Origin: JBFKOL01 sp041628815 | GTDB lineage: Bacteria > Bacteroidota > Bacteroidia > Chitinophagales > Saprospiraceae | Direction of reading: 5' to 3' | Length of the DNA: 34,959 bases | NCBI GenBank assembly: GCA_041628815.1 | Contig: JBFKOL010000010.1 | Span: 1-34,959, forward strand | Shown: positions 18,601-25,896 of the stretch, piece by piece | How the letters are laid out: each line of letters opens with the position of its first letter | Numbering within the stretch: position 1 is the stretch's first letter | Position numbers and translations under genes: made by a program | The notes under the pieces: generated by a model | The model's input: only the letters and a program-made list of their open reading frames with translations | What the model was told of the DNA's origin: nothing | Databases searched by the model: none

Positions 18601-19319
18601 TTCAAATCGACATCTAAGACATGTTCTATCACAACTTTCTGGGCCGGTGCGGAGGCAAATTCCGGATCATTTTCAAACCTGATCTTATAAGGTAGGCGGT
18701 CATTGACTGATACGAACTTTGGGTCGCCAAAGCCGTCGGGCCCGATCATGTCATTGGGGTCTCGCGAACATACTATCCTGACTATCTCCACGCTCCATTC
18801 GGCACTCCCCGTGCAATTGTTTTTATCTCTGACATTCAGTTTCTGCTTGGGTTGAGATGACCTTACCTCTCTTTTGCCGCCGGCCCAGCCTTCAAATGTG
18901 TAGGGTTCTGTTCCGCCGCTTGCCGAAGCTGTCAAGGTGATGGTTGGAGGGCCTTCCGTATCGCAAAAGGTAAAGCGTCCACCTCCCTGTATGGAGATGG
19001 AAAGGCCGCTTTCTTCTTCAACTTCAGCTGTCTTGGAATACTCACACATCGTAGTTTTATCTCTGATCTTGACCGTATGTGGTCCTTTACTCAAACCATC
19101 AAAAACATTCGATGGTCCATATGGTTTTCCGTCTATGGAATATTCAAAAGTTCCAGAAATTCCACTTATTATATTGGCAGTGATTTTTCCATTTGATTCT
19201 CCCTTGCATTTAATGTTTGTGACATCTAACTGAATTTGAGAATTGCCAATTTGGAGTAAAACGAATACCAACCCAAGAGTGGGCCATAATTGTCTAAATT
19301 TTTTACATAATCCTTTCAT
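15627..19319 (-). CDS. Giant T9SS-secreted protein with SprB, HYR and PKD-like modules and a C-terminal sorting domain
   Basis: A 1230-residue exported protein. A signal peptide (LGLVFVLLQIGNSQ) is followed by an SprB-like repeat (about 30-90, CKGESNGKI...YSIDGKPYG) and a second such unit. Next is a conserved region starting SRDPNDMIGPDGFGD (about 185-370, including IRFENDPEFASAPAQ) that recurs near the end of many giant Bacteroidota exoproteins. FN3/Ig-like modules, a PKD-like repeat (about 570-660, ICTGSFTQLQV...TTYQVTGTNTNGC) and HYR-like units (about 690-770 and 1060-1145) follow. Residues about 1150-1230 form a type A T9SS sorting domain (FRIFPNPTAEFTTFEL ... DVPSGTYNLKI). It should cross the outer membrane by T9SS and be attached or released. 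It is the last gene of the locus, 22 bases after the TSP3 gene, and the only one here with a recognisable sorting domain. Confidence 0.9.
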   Translation of the reverse strand: MKGLCKKFRQLWPTLGLVFVLLQIGNSQIQLDVTNIKCKGESNGKITANIISGISGTFEYSIDGKPYGPSNVFDGLSKGPHTVKIRDKTTMCEYSKTAEVEEESGLSISIQGGGRFTFCDTEGPPTITLTASASGGTEPYTFEGWAGGKREVRSSQPKQKLNVRDKNNCTGSAEWSVEIVRIVCSRDPNDMIGPDGFGDPKFVSVNDRLPYKIRFENDPEFASAPAQKVVIEHVLDVDLNLFSLQLGNFGFANLIFEVPGKSSFYKKRLNIVDSLGIFVDVTAGIDITENKVFWIFESVDAKTGLEPSDPLLGMLPVNDTITRKGEGFVDFTIVPNRVAQTGDSILAEAAIVFDVNETINTPEIFNVIDAVPPASIMNPLPDKSEELAIPITWSAMDDEGGSGVKDYALFVSENNNAYYPYETGIKDTITVFAGSPGSSYRFFVVATDNVGNVEIKNVAEAATSIDPNARLSIITFDQSGYCLGDSLGVQWAAAAIDEVNILLSQDNGQTYTALVENIQADTGTFKWAIPADFAECDSCLIKIADSDEQSDLEDEIFVSIQGIPPIQVSNDITICTGSFTQLQVNEFDDIIWTPSAGLSDNRVQMPIASPDETTTYQVTGTNTNGCQNSAEVTVSVVPSNTTTIEDVACTQAEAGIVVDTFTNQFNCDSIVITNYILDSEPPSITCGQSLNFTIPQTGTLILTAEDLQANLSDNCGVDEVTLSESEFTCLDVGTKMIEVQVRDFAGLVSSCLVEVEIEASNLCRITLTNTEGVEVDAPCNCLGDGLFEEELTITSLTGENWTVLSTNLMDPETGEVIMEGTAFTESPAASGLYRLKGLHESSTGYNLTAASDSYPEFSISLSNTCYYPEISFAGLDELYCEFDESFVLSADVGGVEGTGTFRIDGVVYDFFNPIELGLGMHELVYTFDAGTATPDNPEDPGCTASLATVFEIKGNEHPICMGTGAYFTLNYTGPDTLYSNENCSAVLDLGDNVFSAQANFEPEQSIVSFEFDSELTGYNLGDAVIAGQSVPVTYIATDNYGNRDTLVAEVTIVDDTPPVAICRDIKVIVGETEIATITADTINDNSTDECDIDSIFINQTEFDISDLGNVPILLTVTDVNGNVSTCDAIVTVEMSTSTIDLPDYVSDFRIFPNPTAEFTTFELDLNQSVDLYYELLNTRGELVHRQTEVDKISNRYVQKLDLKDVPSGTYNLKIGRRNGEHFIVQIMKIE

Positions 19320-19341
19320 GATTATTCATTTTCCCCGTGGT

Positions 19342-21270
19342 TTAATTTTCATCACATACATCTCCAATACCATCTTGGTCAGAATCTGTTTGATCAGGAT
19401 TGCCGACTAAAGGACAATTATCTTCTTCATTCAATACTCCGTCACCGTCGATATCGTCATCACATGCATCTCCGATACCATCTTCATCGGTATCGAGTTG
19501 TTGGTCATTTGACATATCTGGACAATTATCTTCTTCATTCAGCACCCCGTCACCGTCGATATCGTCATCACATGCATCTCCGATACCATCTTCATCTAAA
19601 TCTGCTTGATTGGAATTTGAGTTTGTTAAACAGTTGTCAATTTCATTAGGTATTCCGTCATTATCGATATCAGGATCACAAGCATCTCCGAATAAGTCTC
19701 CATCAGTATCCAATTGATCAGGATTTGATTTCAAAACACAATTATCACAAAGGTTCCCAATGCCATCCCCATCAGTGTCTTCCTGATTACTATTATCAAC
19801 GTCTACGCAGTTATCAATTTCATTGAGAATGCCATCTCCATCCAAGTCTTCATCACAAACATCCCCAATGCCATCTTGATCAGTATCCAATTGACTGAAA
19901 TCTGACATGTCTGGGCAATTGTCATTCTCATTGGGGATACCGTCTCCATCAATATCAATGTCACAGACATCACCTATTCCATCTTGATCCAGATCAAGTT
20001 GGTTCGTATTGATAGAATCAATACAGTTGTCACAATAATCACCTACCTCGTCACCATCAGTATCTTCTTGTTCTTGATTAAATATTTGTGGGCAGTTATC
20101 ATCTTCATTAAGTATTCCATCATCATCAACATCAGGATCATCAGCATCATTAACACCATCTCCGTCCGCATCTAAATCACAGGCATCACCAATGCCATCC
20201 TGATCTAAATCGTACTGATTTTCATTGGGGACATCCGGGCAATTATCACAGATATCACCATATAAGTCCTCATCTTCATCCGATTGATCACTGTTAGGGA
20301 TCAGGTCACAGTTATCGTTAGAATTTATAATACCATCACCGTCAATATCTTCATCACACAGATCGCCAAGACCATCTTGGTCCAAATCACTTTGATCAGG
20401 ATTTGGAACTCCTGGGCAATTGTCGCAGGCTTCACCAATTCCATCAAAATCTTCATCGACTTGATTTAAATTATTGTTCCCATTGCAGTTATCACAATTG
20501 TCTCCTTTTCCATCGTTATCCATGTCCTCCTGTTCAGGATTGGCTGAACAAGGACAATTATCTTCGAAATTTGGAATACCATCTTCATCTATATCATCAG
20601 GAATCATTACCCCTTCGAGTTGGTTTGATTCAACATAGGATCCTAAGTTGTCTCCTAAAGCCGTTGCATCTTCCTTTACACACACAAACCATTCTTCATT
20701 CAATTCTTCAAAGTAATATGGAATGACATTCTCAATTCCATCATTGAAGAGTAGACTGACGAGAATGAGATAACCATCATCCAAGGCATAGGTTAGCTTA
20801 ATTTTTACCTTTTCAACTTGAGAAATAAGATTTTGAAAATGTTGGTTTATGTCAGGATCGGATAATATTTCATTGATCTTTACTTGGTCTCCTTCTGGAT
20901 ACAAACTAACCACTTGTTGAACGTCGCCTGTTTTATAAGCTTGAAATAATTGACAAAGTGCCTCATATGGACTTGATCGATTTCCACATTCCAAATTCCC
21001 CGATTCAAGGTCTATAACTCCATCATCACCTTCAAAATAAATCCCGTCCAGCTGATAAATAAAAAGTGAATCACATAATTGATTCAAGGAATCGGATGCA
21101 TATCCAATTGTGTCTATTGGGATACCTATTTGAATCTGTGTTGTCTGAAAAACCGGAATAGTATCGAGATTTTCTTCGCTACTAAACACAGAAAGAGAGC
21201 TAAGAAGAATGAATAAGCTGGTTAAGCCGGTATGCTTGTAATAAGTGATAATTTTTTGCCAGTTTTTCAT
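19342..21270 (-). CDS. Secreted acidic protein with thrombospondin type 3 (TSP3) calcium-binding repeats
   Basis: The start MKNWQKIITYYKHTG (ATG 21268-21270) gives a signal peptide ending near LSVFSSEE; an earlier in-frame ATG at 21291 would overlap the upstream reading frame. Residues about 30-205 are a unique, mildly acidic region (SPYEALCQLFQAYKTGDVQQ; VIPYYFEELNEEWFVCVKED). The rest, to the last residue, is a continuous TSP3 array of roughly a dozen D-x-D-x-D-G units with paired cysteines (DIDGDGIPNENDNCPD; DQDGIGDVCDED), expected to bind many Ca2+ ions and form a rigid rod. The protein stops inside the array at GIGDVCDEN with no OmpA domain and no T9SS tail, which is unusual because TSP3 arrays normally link two folded domains. 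It lies 11 bases from the upstream frame and 22 bases from the downstream gene, so it is surely co-transcribed. Confidence 0.88.
   Translation of the reverse strand: MKNWQKIITYYKHTGLTSLFILLSSLSVFSSEENLDTIPVFQTTQIQIGIPIDTIGYASDSLNQLCDSLFIYQLDGIYFEGDDGVIDLESGNLECGNRSSPYEALCQLFQAYKTGDVQQVVSLYPEGDQVKINEILSDPDINQHFQNLISQVEKVKIKLTYALDDGYLILVSLLFNDGIENVIPYYFEELNEEWFVCVKEDATALGDNLGSYVESNQLEGVMIPDDIDEDGIPNFEDNCPCSANPEQEDMDNDGKGDNCDNCNGNNNLNQVDEDFDGIGEACDNCPGVPNPDQSDLDQDGLGDLCDEDIDGDGIINSNDNCDLIPNSDQSDEDEDLYGDICDNCPDVPNENQYDLDQDGIGDACDLDADGDGVNDADDPDVDDDGILNEDDNCPQIFNQEQEDTDGDEVGDYCDNCIDSINTNQLDLDQDGIGDVCDIDIDGDGIPNENDNCPDMSDFSQLDTDQDGIGDVCDEDLDGDGILNEIDNCVDVDNSNQEDTDGDGIGNLCDNCVLKSNPDQLDTDGDLFGDACDPDIDNDGIPNEIDNCLTNSNSNQADLDEDGIGDACDDDIDGDGVLNEEDNCPDMSNDQQLDTDEDGIGDACDDDIDGDGVLNEEDNCPLVGNPDQTDSDQDGIGDVCDEN
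19412..19596. repeat. 108-base near-exact tandem duplication in the TSP3 array
   Basis: The stretch from ggacaattatcttcttcatt onward occurs at 19412 and again at 19520. About 77 bases (19412-19488 against 19520-19596) are nearly identical at DNA level, encoding the last two TSP3 units. Other repeats in the array have diverged at the DNA level, so this is a recent 36-codon expansion. Confidence 0.75.
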
Positions 21271-21281
21271 AATCGTGAGAC

Positions 21282-21770
21282 TTAAAAACATCGTTTTGGA
21301 ATCAAGTTGAATGTCACTTTCTTGGTATAAAAGGATAGGAGAGTTACCCCCCCTTCGACATCCACTTTATAGCATACTTTTTGAAACTGTGCTGACAACT
21401 TTGGTAATATACATACCTCGAATGGAGGCAACTCCAGGGATGGATTAGCCGTCAAGTCAGCGCTTAATGCCTTTCCATCTGCGACCTGATAACTTAGGCC
21501 TATTACAAAGCCACCTCCAAGAGCAACGGCACCACATATCTTCGGCAAATCGCATTGGGTCTGTCCGGCAATATTACCTTGCAGCGTTATTCCACCTCCA
21601 AAAACAGCCTTGACTCCGCTTACATATGGTATTCCATAGATTAATCGTTGACATTTGACGCCCATACCAAATCCGAGTCCTACAGCCTTTCCTTTAGAGA
21701 TACGTATACAATCAGCCGGAGTTTTACTACAACAAATGAGCGACCTTGTCGTTTTTTGTTCATAGTTGAA
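21282..21770 (-). CDS. In-frame continuation after the TAA of the PKD-array gene (readthrough part, remnant or small ORF)
   Basis: An open stretch of 162 codons in exactly the same frame as the upstream 1400-codon gene, separated from it only by the TAA at 21771-21773. It encodes FNYEQKTTRSLICCSKTPA and then a glycine-rich, beta-type segment (GLGFGMGVKCQRLIYG; GAVALGGGFVIGLSYQVADG), ending VTFNLIPKRCF with eight or more cysteines. The only ATG in the frame (21663-21665) lies inside the conserved-looking GFGMGV stretch and would give a 127-residue product with no signal peptide. No earlier ATG, GTG or TTG exists after the stop. I therefore think it belongs to the upstream protein, cut off by a nonsense change, a sequencing error or programmed readthrough. 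Its function is unknown. Confidence 0.6.
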   Translation of the reverse strand, partial: FNYEQKTTRSLICCSKTPADCIRISKGKAVGLGFGMGVKCQRLIYGIPYVSGVKAVFGGGITLQGNIAGQTQCDLPKICGAVALGGGFVIGLSYQVADGKALSADLTANPSLELPPFEVCILPKLSAQFQKVCYKVDVEGGVTLLSFYTKKVTFNLIPKRCF

Positions 21771-24700
21771 TTAAATATCAGGTTCACAATCAAACATTTT
21801 GAAAGTTCCTTTTAAGAATTTCAACTTGTCTTCTAGTCGTTGCTTCCAAGCAGTTTCATCATCAACCAAGCTTCGAGATTCCGTATACTCTGCTGAAACA
21901 TCTTCATTGACGACTGTAATTTCTGTCTCACCGACTACTTTCTTATCCCCACAATCAAATGTAAACTTGATTGTCTGTTTCTTTTTTGCATCAGTCAATG
22001 AGAACAGTCCAGGGGTAAGGATTTCAGGAGAAATGGTTATATCTCCTGTTACCCCAACAGGAGATGTGACAATCATGAATTCCGCCAGTTTTAAAGTATC
22101 ACCTACCTTCCAACAACATTTAAGTGGCGTTACCGATATCTTGTCAACCTGTTTTACCACTTCTACAACTACTTCATCTTTAGATTTGAAGGAAAAATCT
22201 TCACCCGTGATCGTCAAGGTATATTTGGTGGTTTTCTCTGGAGTGGCCGTTGGTTGGGCAATTTTTGGATCATTCAAGCCGTCCTTTGGCTCCCAATAAT
22301 AACAGATATTACTTTTGGAGGGAGTACCCAATACCGTAGAACTACCTTTACAAATCTTTCTATCCGGACCGGCAATACCTTCCCCAGTTTCCGGAATGAC
22401 AATTACCTTGACTTTATCCCCACCCTGACATCCTTTTGAATCTGTTACTGCAACAGAATACTCTTTTGTCTTGTCAGGAGTTACTGTGATGGAAGGTTGT
22501 GTTTCACCTGTGCTCCATTTATATGCTGTAATTGGGGGATTGCCTCTAAAAATTGAAGGAGAAAGTGTAATGCTTTCCTTTTCAAAGATCGTCTTGTCCT
22601 CACCTAGGCTAACAATCGGATTGTTATTTACGGCAATTGTGACCTGGTCAAAGTTCGCACGTCCTTCAGAATCAGTAACTATCACCGAATATAACGTCGT
22701 CTTACTTGGAGAAACTTCTTCGATTGGCAATGATCCACCATGACTCCATTTAAATGAATAAGGAGGTTTTCCACCTTTTACGAGAGCCTGCAGACGAACG
22801 CTTTTGTTGGCACAAATTTCTTTCGCACCAGTTATTTCAACCGTCATATCAGGTATTACAATCACTTTAACTTGATCCGTTCCCGTACATCCCAATTTAT
22901 CAGTCACTGTAACCGTGTAGGTTGTCGGAGGGATCGGCGAAACTTTGTTTACGAAATTTTTCGTGCCATTACTCCATTCAAAAGTAAATGGAGGTCGCCC
23001 AGTTTCCATTTCAACTTCAGCAACTAGTATAGCTGTATCTTTTTCATTTATTATCTTATCCTCTCCTGCGTCGACTAATGGAGGTTTAAAAACTTCTACT
23101 TTAACCTGATCTTCCCCTTCACAATCCTTGTCATCCGTTACCGTAATACTGTAGACAGTCGTTTCGTCAGGCATCACTTCAATGGATTCTCCCGAATTGG
23201 CGGGTGACCAGGAGTAGAATTTATAAGGTTTTGTCCCTTCTGTCACATCGGCCTTAAGGGTCACCTTGTCACCTTTACATATTTCCCGGTCCGCCCCTAA
23301 GTTTACGACAGGCACTGGATTAACCGTTATTTCAATCATCCCTTCTACCATGCAGACATCATTGCTACCGTCCTTCACCTTAATCTTATAAGTCGTCGTT
23401 TCTTCCGGCATGACCGTCCGAGTACTCTCCGTAGAACCGTCGTCCCACATGTATTCAAATGGCGGCGTGCCACCCGTTGCTTCTGCACTGATCTCTATTT
23501 CCTCTCCTTTGCAAATCTCTTCATCCCCCGAAAGCATCAATTCTATTTTGGGATAAACGGTTATTTCCACCTGATCAGATCCCTCACATCCTTTGTCATC
23601 AGTTACAGTGATGGAATATATTGTTGTCTCTGTGGGTTTTTCAAGTATGCTTTCGCCTTCCTTCCCATGGTCCCACTTAAACTCCCTATATGGTTCTGTA
23701 CCATCTGTGGCTATGGCTGTAAGGGTAATTTCATCATCCTCACATATTTCCTGGTCATCTCCCAGCGTTACAAATGGATTGGGATTGACCATTACGGTGA
23801 ATTCACCTTCCCCTTTACATCCTTCTGAATCCTCTACCATAACGGTGTATTTTTTTGTTTCGGTAAGGGTTTCAGTTCTGCTGAATCCTCCAGATCCATC
23901 ATTCCATTTAATATCGTATTCCGGTGTTCCTCCAGAAACTGACAAATCTACCCTTGCATCCATTTCCGCGCATATTTCTTCATCTCCGCTAAGGGCAACT
24001 ATTGGATTGGGTAATACGGTGACGGTAACAGATGCTACGTCCTTGCATCCCTTCATATCAGTCACAGTGACCGTATAGGTACTGGTTGCAGCGGGTACAA
24101 AGGAAGCTCCCTGGCTAACACCGCCATCCCAGCTAAATGAATATCCCGGTGTTCCTCCTGTAGCTGTGGCCGTCAGGGTAACGCTCTCGCCCTGACACAC
24201 TTTCAGATTTGGACCGGCATTAGCCTGAGGCTTGGGATTAACCACGACCGTAACCAAAGCAGAATCAGAACACGTGTTTTGATCAACGACGATAACATTA
24301 AAAGTCTGTGTCACCGTTGGCGTCACGGGATTGACCGCCGTCATAACATTGTTGCTCCACCCATAATGATAACCTGGAGTTCCACCTGTTGCGACTGCTT
24401 CCAATGTAGCTGTCTCTCCGGCGCAAATTGAACGATCTTCTCCTGCCGTTACTGTTGGATTGGGGTGAACAGTAACCGTAATTTCGTCGGTACCCATGCA
24501 TCCCTTGTCATCGATGACAGTATAGCTCAGCTGGAATGTACCGACATCCCTTCCGTCAAAAACAACTTGCTGTGTATTGGTGACGTTAAGATATTCAACC
24601 TGTCCCTGCCAGAGATAAGTGACATATATTTCACTTCCGCCACTTACACTACCATCCAGGACAAGGGAGTTGCCCTGACATATTTCTGCAGGATCAGGCA

Positions 24701-25823
24701 ATATGATGGGTATTGGATTTTTATTGATGGTTAACTTGGCCATTCTACTCACCAGGGATCCACAGGGATTCATCAGAACACAGTCATAGCTTCCGGAGTC
24801 ATTGAGCATAACAGATGCAATGGTGTAAGACGAATCGGTCGCCCCTGTAATATCATTTCCATCTTTCCTCCACTGATAAGATATAGGGCCATCACCCATG
24901 GCAGATACGCGGAAGGTTATCGTTTCACCTTCGCATACTTCTTTGTCCTCGGGCTGACGACTAATTGATATCGTGTCACAAGGCCCGTAATTACTGATCA
25001 CTATATCCGTAATGTTAACAAGCTCTTCGGTGATGATCTCTGTCAGACCCGATCCATCCGGAAATCCCCTTAAGATTCTATTACCGTCACCGATATAAAT
25101 CCAATTGGGTGAAAGACTAAAGTCGAGTGCAATTGCGTCGGGATTATTCAGGCCAGAGTCGAAGACAGTTTCCTGATCTGAACCGTCCATATTCGATCTC
25201 ATGACAGTTCCAGCAGAGTCCGTCCAGTACAGCTTGTTGACGCCGCTGACTTCGTCAATCGCAAGTCCTCTGACATTAGTTAATCCTGAGGGAATTAACT
25301 CTTTGAGATTATTTCCCTCCAGATCGCAAGTGTAGATTTTATTTCCATCGGCAATATATAATGTAGATGTACTTGTCTGAATGGTTATAGCGGTGGGACT
25401 TGATAAGTCATTAGTCGTCAGAATGGTCTCTTCCTGTGAACCGTTAAGGTTGGCTCTCTTAACTTCTCCCGATACTTCTGTCCAATAGATCTTGCCAGGT
25501 GAATTATCAATATCAATGGTAATTCCGGTAACCGTAGAGATACCGGAACCAATTATTTCAATTTGATTTTGCCCAAAATCTCCCTGAGCAGTGAAAATCT
25601 TATCGCCATCTCCTACGTAGATTATTTGCGTATTGTCATCGATTGTCAGGGCCCCTGGAGACATGACCTCATCAGAACTTAGAATCTCAATAACACCAGA
25701 TCCACTCTTACCACTCCTTTTAACGTTGGCACCCCCTTGATCCGAAAATATGAGACTGCCAGTCTGACTCAACATTATGCCAGGAAGAAATAGAAGGATA
25801 CAAAGAATCGTTTTACAACCCAT
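21771..25823 (-). CDS. Giant secreted protein: YWTD-type propeller, Ig-like domain and about eleven PKD/SprB-like repeats
   Basis: I chose the start at MGCKTILCILLFLPGIMLSQ (ATG 25821-25823), a compact signal peptide; MANHNLQTKAYRR at 25892, four bases after the upstream stop, is a real alternative. Mature residues about 20-290 form an LDL-receptor-B/NHL-like propeller (GKIYWTEVSGEVKRANLNGS; NKLYWTDSAGTVMRSNMDGS). An Ig-like domain follows (about 300-385, ICE-type CEGETITFRVSA ... DSGSYDCVLMNPC). Then come about eleven tandem repeats of about 90 residues sharing the plan G-x-D-x-x-IC-x-G-x-x-x-x-L, GGTPPY-x-x-x-W, TT-x-Y-x-V-x-V-x-D-x-x-GC. A unique C-terminal part (about 1250-1350) ends CEPDI at a TAA. 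No T9SS tail is present, and the same frame continues open for 162 codons. It probably acts as a cell-surface or extracellular adhesive fibre in the same transcript as its neighbours. Confidence 0.85.
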   Translation of the reverse strand: MGCKTILCILLFLPGIMLSQTGSLIFSDQGGANVKRSGKSGSGVIEILSSDEVMSPGALTIDDNTQIIYVGDGDKIFTAQGDFGQNQIEIIGSGISTVTGITIDIDNSPGKIYWTEVSGEVKRANLNGSQEETILTTNDLSSPTAITIQTSTSTLYIADGNKIYTCDLEGNNLKELIPSGLTNVRGLAIDEVSGVNKLYWTDSAGTVMRSNMDGSDQETVFDSGLNNPDAIALDFSLSPNWIYIGDGNRILRGFPDGSGLTEIITEELVNITDIVISNYGPCDTISISRQPEDKEVCEGETITFRVSAMGDGPISYQWRKDGNDITGATDSSYTIASVMLNDSGSYDCVLMNPCGSLVSRMAKLTINKNPIPIILPDPAEICQGNSLVLDGSVSGGSEIYVTYLWQGQVEYLNVTNTQQVVFDGRDVGTFQLSYTVIDDKGCMGTDEITVTVHPNPTVTAGEDRSICAGETATLEAVATGGTPGYHYGWSNNVMTAVNPVTPTVTQTFNVIVVDQNTCSDSALVTVVVNPKPQANAGPNLKVCQGESVTLTATATGGTPGYSFSWDGGVSQGASFVPAATSTYTVTVTDMKGCKDVASVTVTVLPNPIVALSGDEEICAEMDARVDLSVSGGTPEYDIKWNDGSGGFSRTETLTETKKYTVMVEDSEGCKGEGEFTVMVNPNPFVTLGDDQEICEDDEITLTAIATDGTEPYREFKWDHGKEGESILEKPTETTIYSITVTDDKGCEGSDQVEITVYPKIELMLSGDEEICKGEEIEISAEATGGTPPFEYMWDDGSTESTRTVMPEETTTYKIKVKDGSNDVCMVEGMIEITVNPVPVVNLGADREICKGDKVTLKADVTEGTKPYKFYSWSPANSGESIEVMPDETTVYSITVTDDKDCEGEDQVKVEVFKPPLVDAGEDKIINEKDTAILVAEVEMETGRPPFTFEWSNGTKNFVNKVSPIPPTTYTVTVTDKLGCTGTDQVKVIVIPDMTVEITGAKEICANKSVRLQALVKGGKPPYSFKWSHGGSLPIEEVSPSKTTLYSVIVTDSEGRANFDQVTIAVNNNPIVSLGEDKTIFEKESITLSPSIFRGNPPITAYKWSTGETQPSITVTPDKTKEYSVAVTDSKGCQGGDKVKVIVIPETGEGIAGPDRKICKGSSTVLGTPSKSNICYYWEPKDGLNDPKIAQPTATPEKTTKYTLTITGEDFSFKSKDEVVVEVVKQVDKISVTPLKCCWKVGDTLKLAEFMIVTSPVGVTGDITISPEILTPGLFSLTDAKKKQTIKFTFDCGDKKVVGETEITVVNEDVSAEYTESRSLVDDETAWKQRLEDKLKFLKGTFKMFDCEPDI
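22150..24700. repeat. Protein-level tandem PKD/SprB-like repeat array
   Basis: About eleven units of about 90 codons, recognisable by repeated ICxGE, GGTPPYxFxW and TTYxVTVTDxxGC signatures. DNA identity between units is low, so the array is old rather than freshly expanded. Confidence 0.75.
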
Positions 25824-25896
25824 TCTCTCAAAGCATGAAATAAAGATTTCATTTCGGCGATAAGCTTTTGTTTGAAGGTTGTGATTTGCCATGATT

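Noticed and set aside
19400..20640. Possible CRISPR-like array or plus-strand genes in the TSP3 region
   Set aside because: The periodicity is that of TSP3 coding repeats with no constant repeat/variable spacer pattern; the plus-strand frames are shadows of the acidic repeats.
21680..21764. Small gene starting at the ATG just after the PKD-array stop (MNKKRQGRSFVVVKL)
   Set aside because: It is only 27 codons, in a different frame from the protein-like continuation, with a basic start but no plausible product.
16867..24734. Many plus-strand open frames opposite the giant exoprotein genes
   Set aside because: They are antisense shadows created by the Thr/Ser/Val-rich minus-strand coding sequence.
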